NCBI GenBank assembly: GCA_002413385.1
Contig: DHWW01000223.1
Coordinates: 23,187 to 30,068, forward strand
DNA length: 6,882 bases
DNA from: Granulicella sp. UBA5172
Lineage (GTDB): Bacteria; Acidobacteriota; Terriglobia; Terriglobales; Acidobacteriaceae
Reading direction: 5' to 3'
Notes under the pieces: model-generated
What the model was told of the DNA's origin: nothing
The model's database searches: none
What the model saw: the letters and a program-made list of their open reading frames with translations, nothing else
In this document: in pieces, positions 1 to 6,598 of the stretch
How positions within the stretch are numbered: position 1 is the stretch's first letter
Layout: the number at the start of each line of letters is the position of its first letter
Made by a program: the position numbers and the translations under genes

Positions 1-59
1 AGCATCATGTAGCCGATCTGGCTCATGGTCGAGCCGGCCAGGACCTTCTTGATGTCGTC
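1..59 (-). other. NuoL-like (complex I subunit L) fragment fused in frame to the MdtC frame; probable chimeric end
   Basis: Reading the minus strand in the mdtC frame, the last 19 codons give DDIKK followed by VLAGSTMSQIGYMM. This is the well-known NuoL/ND5 segment (DIK-VLA-STMSQIGYM) of the proton-pumping antiporter-like subunit of NADH dehydrogenase; the AGSTMSQIGYMM form recalls actinobacterial NuoL. Nothing like it occurs at this point in RND permeases, where the other permease in this window has RQFAVTL after the same GRLF. All 19 codons end in G or C, and the plus-strand bases here are 17 G and 17 C, whereas bases 121-240 have 24 G and 45 C. The exact breakpoint lies between about 57 and 90, because the GC3-rich codons begin slightly before the protein-level divergence. 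An assembly or library chimera is the likeliest cause. Confidence 0.8.
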
Positions 60-1439
60 GAAGAGCCGCCCGATGATGCCGCCCATCAGCAGCAGTGGAA
101 TAAATACTGCGATCAGTGAAACGCTGATCGAGAAGACCGTGAACCCAATCTCCTGTGCCCCCTTCAACGCAGCCTGGATCGGAGTCAGCCCCTCTTCCAC
201 ATGGCGCGAAATATTCTCCATCACCACAATCGCGTCGTCCACCACGAATCCGCTGGCAATCGCCAGCGCCATAAGGGATAAATTATCCAGCGAAAACCCG
301 CACAGATACATCACCGTGCACGTCCCGATCAGTGAAACCGGAACTGCCACGGCCGGCACAAACGTTGCAGGAACATTGCGCAGAAAGAGAAACACCACCA
401 GGATCACGAGCGCTACGGAGATAAGCAGCGTTAGTTCGATATCGGTCACCGACGCTCGAATCGTAAGCGTCCGGTCAAGAATCGTAAACAGGTGTTCGCC
501 CTTCGGTATCGTCGCCTGTAACGCCGGAATCGCGGCCTTGATCGCGTCCACCGTAGTGATAATATTCGCGCCCGGCTGCCTGAAAATGATCAGGTTCACC
601 GAATGCTTGCCATTAAGATATCCCGCTTGTCGCACCGACTGCTGGGAGTTCACAACCTCGGCAACATCCTCTAGTCGCACCGCGCCGCCGTTGTGATACC
701 CCACAATCAGCGGCTTGTACGCCGCCGCCCTGGAGATCTGATCATTCGCCAGTATGTCCGCAGTCGTTGCGCCGTTGGAAATCTGTCCCTTCGCTGAATT
801 CGAGTTCTGCCCCGCGATCACCGCCTGCACTGCCGGCAGACTGATGCCGTAACTATTCAATTGCGTTGGGTTCAACTCCACGCGTACCGCCGGCAGCGAC
901 GCTCCAACAGCCAGCACCTCACCCACTCCTGCGATCTGCGAGATCCGCTGCTGAATCACGGTCGACGCCTCATCGTAAAGCGTCGGAACATCGTAGATGT
1001 CAGACTGCAGCCCAATCACCATGATTGGCGAATCCGCTGGATTCACCAGCCTGTATGACGGGTTCGCTGGAAGGTTCGCTGGCAGATACGAACGTGCTGC
1101 ATTGATCCCAGCTTCCACATCGCGCGCCGCCCCATTGATATCGCGATTGAGGTCGAACTGCATCGTCACACTCGTCGTACCCAGTGAGCTCGACGACGTC
1201 ATCTCGGTCATGCCCGCTATATGCGCAAACTGCCGCTCCAGCGGTGTCGCTACCGACGATGCCATAATGTCAGGGCTCGCTCCAGGCAGCCCCGCCGCCA
1301 CACTGATTGTCGGAAAGTCTACCTGCGGCAGCGGAGACACTGGCAGCACCATAAACGAGATCATGCCCGCAATCGCCAACGCGATTGTCAGCAGCGTCGT
1401 CGCCACAGGGCGTTCAATGAATACGCGCGAGGGATTCAT
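1..1439 (-). CDS. mdtC: MdtC-like RND multidrug efflux permease, N-terminal part; its last ~19 codons in the window are foreign
   Basis: This is the second inner-membrane RND permease of the operon, predicted to use the proton gradient to export drugs or other amphiphiles as part of a tripartite pump. The start is the ATG at 1439-1437, which overlaps the stop of the upstream permease as ATGA and has GGGAG (minus strand, 1454-1450) ten bases before it. Visible features: the RPVATTLL first helix (about residues 9-30), the PLPQVDFP entry to the porter domain, SSSSLGTTSVTMQFD and DINGAARDV near residues 80-110, DRTLTIRAS before helix 2, and the fourth-helix proton-relay pair D401-D402 in GFVVDDAIVVMENISRH. 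These match MdtC more closely than MdtB. Residues 1-460 are collinear with the neighbouring permease up to GRLF. The family then continues with a REFAVTL-type segment, but here residues 461-479 are NuoL-like, in frame. The C-terminal half of the pump is therefore not seen. RND identity is certain; the MdtC role is inferred from gene order and motifs. Confidence 0.93.
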   Translation of the reverse strand, partial: MNPSRVFIERPVATTLLTIALAIAGMISFMVLPVSPLPQVDFPTISVAAGLPGASPDIMASSVATPLERQFAHIAGMTEMTSSSSLGTTSVTMQFDLNRDINGAARDVEAGINAARSYLPANLPANPSYRLVNPADSPIMVIGLQSDIYDVPTLYDEASTVIQQRISQIAGVGEVLAVGASLPAVRVELNPTQLNSYGISLPAVQAVIAGQNSNSAKGQISNGATTADILANDQISRAAAYKPLIVGYHNGGAVRLEDVAEVVNSQQSVRQAGYLNGKHSVNLIIFRQPGANIITTVDAIKAAIPALQATIPKGEHLFTILDRTLTIRASVTDIELTLLISVALVILVVFLFLRNVPATFVPAVAVPVSLIGTCTVMYLCGFSLDNLSLMALAIASGFVVDDAIVVMENISRHVEEGLTPIQAALKGAQEIGFTVFSISVSLIAVFIPLLLMGGIIGRLFDDIKKVLAGSTMSQIGYMM

Positions 1440-4400
1440 GCCTGACTCGCTCCCTGCGGTCCGCCCATCTCTGGTTGCACCCGCCTCGTCTCCGAGTGTT
1501 TGGAGAATCGCTGTGCCAGATTATCGAAGAAGATATAAATCACCGGCGTCGTATACAGCGTCAGCACCTGGCTGAAAAGCAGGCCGCCCACCATTGCAAC
1601 GCCCAGCGGCCGGCGCAACTCCGATCCAATGCCGGTGCCAATCGCCAGCGGAATCCCGCTCAACAGAGCGGCCATCGTCGTCATCAAAATCGGACGGAAG
1701 CGCAACAACGAAGCCTGATAGATTGCCTCCGTCGCATCCAATCCATGCTGGCGCTCGCCCTCCAGCGCGAAGTCCACCATCATAATGCCGTTCTTCTTAA
1801 CGATACCGATCAGCAGGATGATTCCTATGATCGCCACAATATCCAAATCAAGATGGAACAATTGCAGCGCCAGCAACGCTCCAACACCCGCCGATGGCAG
1901 CGTTGACAGAATCGTGATCGGATGCACAAAGCTCTCATAAAGCACGCCCAGTACGATATACACCGTCACCAGCGCGGCCAGAATCAGCAGCCCCTCATTC
2001 GATAGCGAACCCTCGAACGCCGCCGCCGTTCCCTGGTAATTCGAGACCACGCTGGGAGGCAACGGATCATCTGCAATCACCTTGTTGATCGCCGTCAGCG
2101 CCTGTCCCAGCGAGTACCCTGTATTCAAATTGAACGAGATCGTCACAGCAGGGAACTGCCCCATGTGATTCACTGCAAGCGATTCACTCGTCGGAACAAA
2201 ATGTGTGAAGGCACTCAACGGCACCGGTGTCGCCAGAGTTGTTCCGCTGCTAGAGCTCCCGGACCCGCCACCGCCCCCACTACCATTCGAGCTCCCTCCA
2301 CTGCCAGCAGCCGGGCGCGAAGTCCCGCTTGCCGATGTCGTCGCGCTCGACGATGTCCTCGTATTCGCACTTGTGTTCGATAGCACGGTTGTTCGTGCCC
2401 CCGACGTCGATCCCGTCGATAGTGCAGAACTCGAGTTCACGTTGGCCGTCGCCCCGACTCCATTCCTGTTCCCCGCCGATAGCGCCGTCGTCGAACCTGC
2501 CGCTGCCGAAACTCCATTCGTCGACGAAGTCGTCAGCAGGGATCTGGTTGCCCCTCCCCGTCCCGATCCCGCGCCCGACGATGATCCCGCCGTATTCGAT
2601 CCACCCGCCGCGACCGTCCCCGTCGTTGTCGCCTGCACATAAATATTGTTCAGCATCTGAGGATTCAACTGGAACTTCGGATCAGCTTCCAGAATCACGT
2701 GATACTGATTCACCTGCGTGTACAAAGTGTTAATCTGCCGCTGCCCAAACGCATCATACAGCGTGTTGTCGATGGTCGATGGTGTAATTCCAAAGCGCGA
2801 TGCCGTCGCGCGATCGATCACCACCGACTCTGCCTCGCCGCCCAGTTGCTGGTCCGTCACCACGTCAGCCAGTTGCGGCAGCTTCTTCAGCTTCGCCACC
2901 AGCTTGCTTGTCACGGAGTTCAACTCCGTCTGGTTCGGATCTTCCAGCGTGTACTGATATTCTGTCCGGCTCACCAGATCGTCGACCGTCAGATCCTGCA
3001 CCGGCTGCATGTACAGCTTGATGCCCGCGACTTTCTCCAGCTTCGGCCCCAGTCGGTCGATCACCTCCGTAGCGGATATCCCGCGCACATCCAGTGGCTT
3101 CAGATCAATCTGTATGCGCCCGCTGTTCAGTGTCGCGTTCGTTCCATCCGCACCGATAAACGACGAAATCCCTTGCACCGCCGGATCCGCCAGCAGCACC
3201 TTGGCAATCGCCTGCTGTCTCTCTTCCATCGATTCAAACGAGATCGATGGCGACGCCTGCGTGATGCCCTGGATGATCCCCGTATCCTGTGTCGGGAAGA
3301 AGCCTTTCGGAATCACCACATACAGCACCACCGTCAGCACCAGTGTCGCCACCGCAACCAGCAGCGTAATTGTCTGGAATCGCAGCACCCACCGCAGCGT
3401 CCGTCCATAGAATGCAATGATGCTTTCGAACACCTCTTCAGATTTCCTATAGAACCATCCCTGGTCCTCCGGTCGTGTATGCTTCAGCAACCGCGCCGAC
3501 ATCATCGGCGTCAGCGTCAGCGACACGAAGGCCGAAAAAATAATCGTCACCGCCAGAGTCACAGCAAACTGGCGGAACAGGCGTCCTGCAATATCGCCCA
3601 TGAATAGCAGTGGAATCAGCACCGCAATCAGCGACACAGTCAGAGACAGAATCGTGAACCCGATCTGCTCAGCGCCCACCAGCGCCGCCTCCATGGGAGC
3701 CATGCCCTCTTCGATGTACCGTGAAATATTCTCGATCATCACGATCGCATCATCCACCACAAAGCCAGTCGAGATGGTCAGCGCCATCATCGTCAGGTTG
3801 TTCAGGCTGTACCCCGCTAGGTACATCACACCGAACGTCCCCACCAGCGAGAGCGGCACCGCAATGCTCGGAATAATCGTTGCCGTCAGGCTCCGCAGGA
3901 ACAGGAAGATCACCATCACGACCAGCGCGATGACCAGCATCAATTCAAACTCAACGTCCTTCACCGACGCCCGGATACTCGTCGTCCGATCCGTTACGAT
4001 CTCTACATGCACCGACCTCGGCAGCGTTGACTCCAGCTGTGGCAGCAGCTTCTCGATGCTGTCCACCACCTGAATCGTGTTCGCCCCCGGCTGCCGTTGA
4101 ATATTCAGGATCACCGCAGGCGTCGTGTCGTTCCATGCCGCCAGCTTGTTATTTTCCACCCCATCCACAACCCGCGCCACATCCGTCAGCATGACGGGAG
4201 CGCCATCGCGATACGCCACCACCACAGACTTGTAGTCTTTGCTGCTCAGCAGTTGGTCGTTGGAGTTGATCGTGTAATCCTGCGATGGCCCGTCAAAATT
4301 ACCCTTCGCGGCATTGACGCTGTTCGCCGTCAGAGCATTGCGTAAATCTTCGAGATTGATCCCATACGCCGCAAGCGCCGTCGGATTCGCTTGGATGCGC

Positions 4401-4954
4401 ACAGCAGGCTTCTGTCCACCGGAGATGCTCACCAACCCCACGCCCGACATCTGCGAGATCTTCGGTGCCAGCCGCGTATCCGCAAGGTCCTCCACCTGCG
4501 ACAGCGTCATCTCGGCGGAGTTCAGCGCCAGCGTCAACACCGGTGCATCCGCCGGATTCGATTTGCTATACACCGGGGGTGTTGGCAGGTTCGCAGGCAG
4601 ATAGCTCTGCGCCGAATTGATCGCAGCCTGCACCTCCTGCTCAGCTATATCGATGTTCAGACTTAGCTGGAACTGCATCACGATCACAGACGATCCGCCT
4701 GAGCTGATCGACGTCATCTGGCTCAACCCGGCAACCTGTCCGAACTGTCGCTCCAGCGGCGCCGTCACCGCCGACGCCACCACATCCGGGCTCGCTCCCG
4801 GATAGAACGTCTGCACCTGGATCGTCGGGTAGTCCACCTCTGGCAGCGCCGACACCGGGAGTTGAAAGTACGCAACGCCGCCTGCCAGAAAAATTGCCAC
4901 CATCAGCAGGGACGTTGCAACCGGACGAAGAATAAATGGCCGGGATGGACTCAT
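1436..4954 (-). CDS. mdtB: MdtB-like RND multidrug efflux permease, complete, with a 136-residue low-complexity insert
   Basis: This 1172-residue inner-membrane proton/drug antiporter is the first permease of an MdtABC-type tripartite pump. Helix 1 spans about residues 11-30, followed by a long periplasmic porter/docking domain with MdtB-type signatures: DYPTIQV, TAPLERQFGQVAGL, AEQEVQAAIN, VYSKSNPADAP and SGGQKPAVRI. Helices 2-6 lie at about 336-490, with the proton-relay pair D401-D402 in GFVVDDAIVMIENISRY. GRLFRQFAVTLAVT and LTLTPMMSARLL follow. The second half has IPKGFFPTQDTG after helix 7 (near 548-558), a second periplasmic domain, and helices 8-12 with the tenth-helix lysines K1053/K1054 (GIVKKNGIMMVDFA) and the LLRFRPILMTT segment. 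All expected proton-path residues are thus present. E. coli MdtB is about 1040 residues; the excess is almost entirely residues 775-910. The start ATG (4954-4952) overlaps the adaptor stop as ATGA, with only a weak GGCGGAA at 4971-4965 upstream, so translation is probably coupled. The stop likewise overlaps the mdtC start. Confidence 0.97.
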   Translation of the reverse strand: MSPSRPFILRPVATSLLMVAIFLAGGVAYFQLPVSALPEVDYPTIQVQTFYPGASPDVVASAVTAPLERQFGQVAGLSQMTSISSGGSSVIVMQFQLSLNIDIAEQEVQAAINSAQSYLPANLPTPPVYSKSNPADAPVLTLALNSAEMTLSQVEDLADTRLAPKISQMSGVGLVSISGGQKPAVRIQANPTALAAYGINLEDLRNALTANSVNAAKGNFDGPSQDYTINSNDQLLSSKDYKSVVVAYRDGAPVMLTDVARVVDGVENNKLAAWNDTTPAVILNIQRQPGANTIQVVDSIEKLLPQLESTLPRSVHVEIVTDRTTSIRASVKDVEFELMLVIALVVMVIFLFLRSLTATIIPSIAVPLSLVGTFGVMYLAGYSLNNLTMMALTISTGFVVDDAIVMIENISRYIEEGMAPMEAALVGAEQIGFTILSLTVSLIAVLIPLLFMGDIAGRLFRQFAVTLAVTIIFSAFVSLTLTPMMSARLLKHTRPEDQGWFYRKSEEVFESIIAFYGRTLRWVLRFQTITLLVAVATLVLTVVLYVVIPKGFFPTQDTGIIQGITQASPSISFESMEERQQAIAKVLLADPAVQGISSFIGADGTNATLNSGRIQIDLKPLDVRGISATEVIDRLGPKLEKVAGIKLYMQPVQDLTVDDLVSRTEYQYTLEDPNQTELNSVTSKLVAKLKKLPQLADVVTDQQLGGEAESVVIDRATASRFGITPSTIDNTLYDAFGQRQINTLYTQVNQYHVILEADPKFQLNPQMLNNIYVQATTTGTVAAGGSNTAGSSSGAGSGRGGATRSLLTTSSTNGVSAAAGSTTALSAGNRNGVGATANVNSSSALSTGSTSGARTTVLSNTSANTRTSSSATTSASGTSRPAAGSGGSSNGSGGGGGSGSSSSGTTLATPVPLSAFTHFVPTSESLAVNHMGQFPAVTISFNLNTGYSLGQALTAINKVIADDPLPPSVVSNYQGTAAAFEGSLSNEGLLILAALVTVYIVLGVLYESFVHPITILSTLPSAGVGALLALQLFHLDLDIVAIIGIILLIGIVKKNGIMMVDFALEGERQHGLDATEAIYQASLLRFRPILMTTMAALLSGIPLAIGTGIGSELRRPLGVAMVGGLLFSQVLTLYTTPVIYIFFDNLAQRFSKHSETRRVQPEMGGPQGASQA
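2225..2632 (-). other. Ser/Thr/Ala/Gly/Asn low-complexity insert within the MdtB-like permease (residues 775-910)
   Basis: The segment sits between NNIYVQ (ending at residue 774) and VPLSAFTHF (starting at 911), where MdtB and AcrB have only a short hairpin of a few residues. Of its 136 residues, 117 are S, T, A, G or N. The rest are six Arg, six Leu, five Val and two Pro. There is no acidic residue, Lys, aromatic residue or Cys, so it should be unstructured and weakly basic. The C-terminal third is nearly pure Gly/Ser. The reading frame is open throughout and joins conserved sequence on both sides, so it is a true in-frame insertion and not a frameshift. From remembered AcrB domain limits, this hairpin lies near the boundary of the docking (DC) and porter (PC2) subdomains in the periplasm. 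No function is known to me. Confidence 0.85.
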
Positions 4955-6273
4955 GGGGTCTTATTTCCGCCTGACCCTGGTCCCATCCGTGTCGCAGTTC
5001 CCTTCGTCCCTTGTGGCCTCTCTCGCACCTGTACCTGCGCTCCATTGTCGAGCCGGTCGAAGCCGCTCGTCGCGACGGTCACTCCCGTCTCCAGCCCGTC
5101 CACCGCGGTCATCGTATCGTTGCTCGTCATCGCCGTAATGGGCTGCACGCTGACCGTATTATTCGGGTTCACGAGATACACAAACGCCGCTATACCGTTA
5201 TGCTGCACCGCTGCCGTTGGAACCAGCGTCGCACCGACCAGCGTCCGTACCCGCAACCGCGCATTCACAAACTGATTCGGAAATAGCGGAATATCTTTGT
5301 TCGGAAAGCTGGCCCGGAACTTCACCGTCCCAGTTGTCGTGTCGATCTGATTGTCCAGCGACGTCAGCTTTCCCGCCTCCAGCATTGTCTCGTCCGCACG
5401 ATCGTACGCGAACACATCGAGCGCCTGCTTCCCCTTCAACTGCGCCTGCACTTGCGGCAGATTGTCCTCTGAAATATTGAACACCACCGTAATCGGCTGG
5501 AGCTGCGTGATCACCACCAGCGTCGAGCTGCTCCCCGAAAACACCGTGTTCCCCGGATCCACTAGCCGCAGGCCTACCCGCCCATTAATCGGCGAAACGA
5601 TGTGGCAGTAGGACAGTTGCACTTTGTCATAATCCACCGTGCCCTGGTCCGACTTCACCGAACCCTCATCCTGGATGACCGCCTTTTCCTGGTCATCCAC
5701 CTGCTGCTTCGCAATCGCATTCCGCGCATACGCCGCCTGGTAGCGAGTCAGGTCCATCTTTGCCTGATCCAGCACGCCCTGGTCGTGGAGCAACACTCCT
5801 TCCGCCTGCGTCAACGTCGCCCGGTACGGTCGAGAGTCAATGTCCACCAGCGCCTCGCCTTTGCGCACCATCTGTCCCTCGTGGTAATGCACCGCCATCA
5901 CCACGCCAGTAATCTGGCTATACAGCGTCACCGTCGCCACCGGCGTCACCGTACCCAGCGCATCCACATAGACGTCGATGTTGCCCGTAGTCGACTTGCC
6001 AACCGTGATCGCTGCTGGCCCGTTCTGCCCTCGCCCACCACTCCCCGCACTCTGCGAGTTCGGCGTCGTGAAGTAATACACCAGTCCCGCAGCCAGCAGC
6101 GCCACGACGATCAATACGACCCATAGCCCCGCGCGCGACTTCTTCTCCACCACAACCTCTGTGGCGGCGTGCCGTCCTTCAAAGGTCGAGCCTGCGCTCC
6201 CGCTGTTCCCCTCGTGCGCTTGACCCAGATCCGCGCCCTGTGGTCGCGTGTCTCGGCTATCTTCCTGGGCCAT
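4951..6273 (-). CDS. mdtA: MdtA-like periplasmic adaptor (membrane fusion protein) of the RND pump
   Basis: This 440-residue adaptor bridges the RND permeases to an outer-membrane channel. Residues 1-47 are a hydrophilic, charged tail. One membrane anchor follows at about 49-68 (GLWVVLIVVALLAAGLVYYF), and there is no lipobox cysteine, so it should be anchored by the helix rather than by lipid. Next come the first lipoyl half (about 115-150, QITGVVMAVHYHEGQMVRKG), a coiled-coil hairpin (about 151-218, Gln- and Asp-rich), the second lipoyl half (SYCHIVSPINGRVGLRLVDPG, 221-241), a beta-barrel domain (about 255-340, with DNQIDTTTGTVKFRASF and FPNQFV) and the membrane-proximal domain (about 345-415). 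Residues 416-440 are a basic, Gly-rich tail. The start at 6273 is firm: an in-frame TGA lies only two codons upstream (6279-6277), and AAGAGGA on the minus strand (6286-6280) is well spaced. The stop overlaps the mdtB start by ATGA. It is the first gene of the operon. E. coli MdtA is about 415 residues; much of the excess is the N-terminal tail. Confidence 0.95.
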   Translation of the reverse strand: MAQEDSRDTRPQGADLGQAHEGNSGSAGSTFEGRHAATEVVVEKKSRAGLWVVLIVVALLAAGLVYYFTTPNSQSAGSGGRGQNGPAAITVGKSTTGNIDVYVDALGTVTPVATVTLYSQITGVVMAVHYHEGQMVRKGEALVDIDSRPYRATLTQAEGVLLHDQGVLDQAKMDLTRYQAAYARNAIAKQQVDDQEKAVIQDEGSVKSDQGTVDYDKVQLSYCHIVSPINGRVGLRLVDPGNTVFSGSSSTLVVITQLQPITVVFNISEDNLPQVQAQLKGKQALDVFAYDRADETMLEAGKLTSLDNQIDTTTGTVKFRASFPNKDIPLFPNQFVNARLRVRTLVGATLVPTAAVQHNGIAAFVYLVNPNNTVSVQPITAMTSNDTMTAVDGLETGVTVATSGFDRLDNGAQVQVRERPQGTKGTATRMGPGSGGNKTP

Positions 6274-6448
6274 TCTTCATCCTCTTCTTCACTATCGTCT
6301 CGATTGGGACGCACAAAGCCGCGTCGTTCATCTGCTCTATCGCTGGCGCTTACTATCTATGGATGGTTTACCTTGGGAAAAAGTTTCGCCTACGCTGCAC
6401 GCACAATGTTAAGAACTCACCATTGCGTTACTGCGCTGCAAATTAACA

Positions 6449-6460
6449 GCGACATGTCGC
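6449..6460. repeat. Perfect 12-bp palindrome, candidate operator
   Basis: GCGACATGTCGC reads identically on both strands. It lies in the divergent intergenic region, about 175 bp upstream of the adaptor start and 138 bp upstream of the hydratase start. A dyad of this kind is typical of sites bound by dimeric repressors (TetR, MarR and similar), but no regulator gene is visible to pair it with. A second short dyad, CGCTG (6434-6438) with CAGCG (6447-6451), partly overlaps it. By chance one would expect a perfect 12-mer palindrome roughly once in 4 kb, so the evidence is suggestive only. Confidence 0.4.
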
Positions 6461-6490
6461 CGTCCGATCTCTTCATCCCGTCGCCAGCTC

Positions 6491-6516
6491 TCGATTATCA
6501 CCAGGTCTTGATTATC
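6491..6516 (+). repeat. Short direct repeat TYGATTATC, two copies 17 bp apart
   Basis: TCGATTATC (6491-6499) and TTGATTATC (6508-6516) match in eight of nine bases, with a start-to-start distance of 17 bp. They lie just upstream of the 18-bp near-palindrome, on the hydratase side of the intergenic region. They could be activator half-sites or simple coincidence. Confidence 0.2.
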
Positions 6517-6523
6517 TGTTAGC

Positions 6524-6541
6524 GTTGGCTCCGGTGCCAAC
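6524..6541. repeat. 18-bp near-palindrome, candidate operator upstream of the hydratase gene
   Basis: GTTGGC and GCCAAC form perfect six-base arms around TCCGGT, whose central CCGG is also symmetric. Eight of nine base pairs therefore match, with the single mismatch being T opposite T. It ends 57 bp before the hydratase ATG. The position fits a repressor site controlling the plus-strand gene, or a small hairpin in its leader RNA if transcription begins upstream. Confidence 0.4.
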
Positions 6542-6582
6542 ATGCGCCCGGCCCTCCCGCCGATCGCTGCGGCTTGCTCCTC

Positions 6583-6588
6583 GGAGGA
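6583..6588 (+). promoter_or_regulatory. Shine-Dalgarno sequence that fixes the hydratase start
   Basis: GGAGGA lies ten bases before the ATG at 6599. An earlier in-frame ATG at 6542 would add 19 residues but is preceded by the near-palindrome and has no purine-rich site, so 6599 is preferred. The protein also begins at the usual distance from the conserved crotonase core with this start. Confidence 0.75.
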
Positions 6589-6598
6589 CTCGCAAACC

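Larger units (their letters stand above)
6274..6598. promoter_or_regulatory. Divergent intergenic region between the efflux operon and the hydratase gene
   Basis: This 325-bp stretch should carry the promoters for both the minus-strand mdtABC-like operon and the plus-strand hydratase gene. No protein-coding frame in it has a plausible ribosome site with family-like sequence, and no tRNA or other structured RNA is evident. I could not find a convincing -35/-10 pair for either strand. The least bad minus-strand -10 is GATAGT (6357-6352), with only a poor -35. What stands out are a perfect 12-bp palindrome, an 18-bp near-palindrome and a direct repeat, listed separately. Local composition around 6361-6450 is more AT-rich than the flanking genes, as expected of a promoter zone. 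Confidence 0.5.

Noticed and set aside
25..696. A 223-codon open frame on the plus strand at the left end
   Set aside because: It is antisense to conserved RND motifs, including the D401-D402 helix, and has no family-like features or ribosome site.
2225..2632. Frameshift or fused second gene as explanation for the oversized MdtB
   Set aside because: The frame stays open and returns exactly to VPLSAF in phase, and the extra length (about 132 residues over E. coli MdtB) equals the insert, so an in-frame insertion explains it.
2205..2642. A 145-codon Pro/Val/Asp-rich open frame opposite the low-complexity insert
   Set aside because: Its composition is simply the complement of Ser/Gly/Thr codons, and its limits follow the insert. 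There is no independent evidence of coding.
2699..3607. A 302-codon open frame on the plus strand inside the mdtB-like gene
   Set aside because: It lies wholly antisense to conserved RND sequence, and its product is dominated by Arg, His, Gln and Leu with no recognisable domain, as expected from the complement of a GC-rich gene.
6345..6390. Possible minus-strand promoter with GATAGT as -10
   Set aside because: The matching -35 (TTTCCC at 17 bp) agrees with consensus in only about half of its positions, so it is not listed as a separate feature.
6169..6522. A plus-strand open frame of 117 codons running from the adaptor gene into the intergenic region
   Set aside because: The first third is antisense to the adaptor, the remainder has no domain, and there is no ribosome site at its start.
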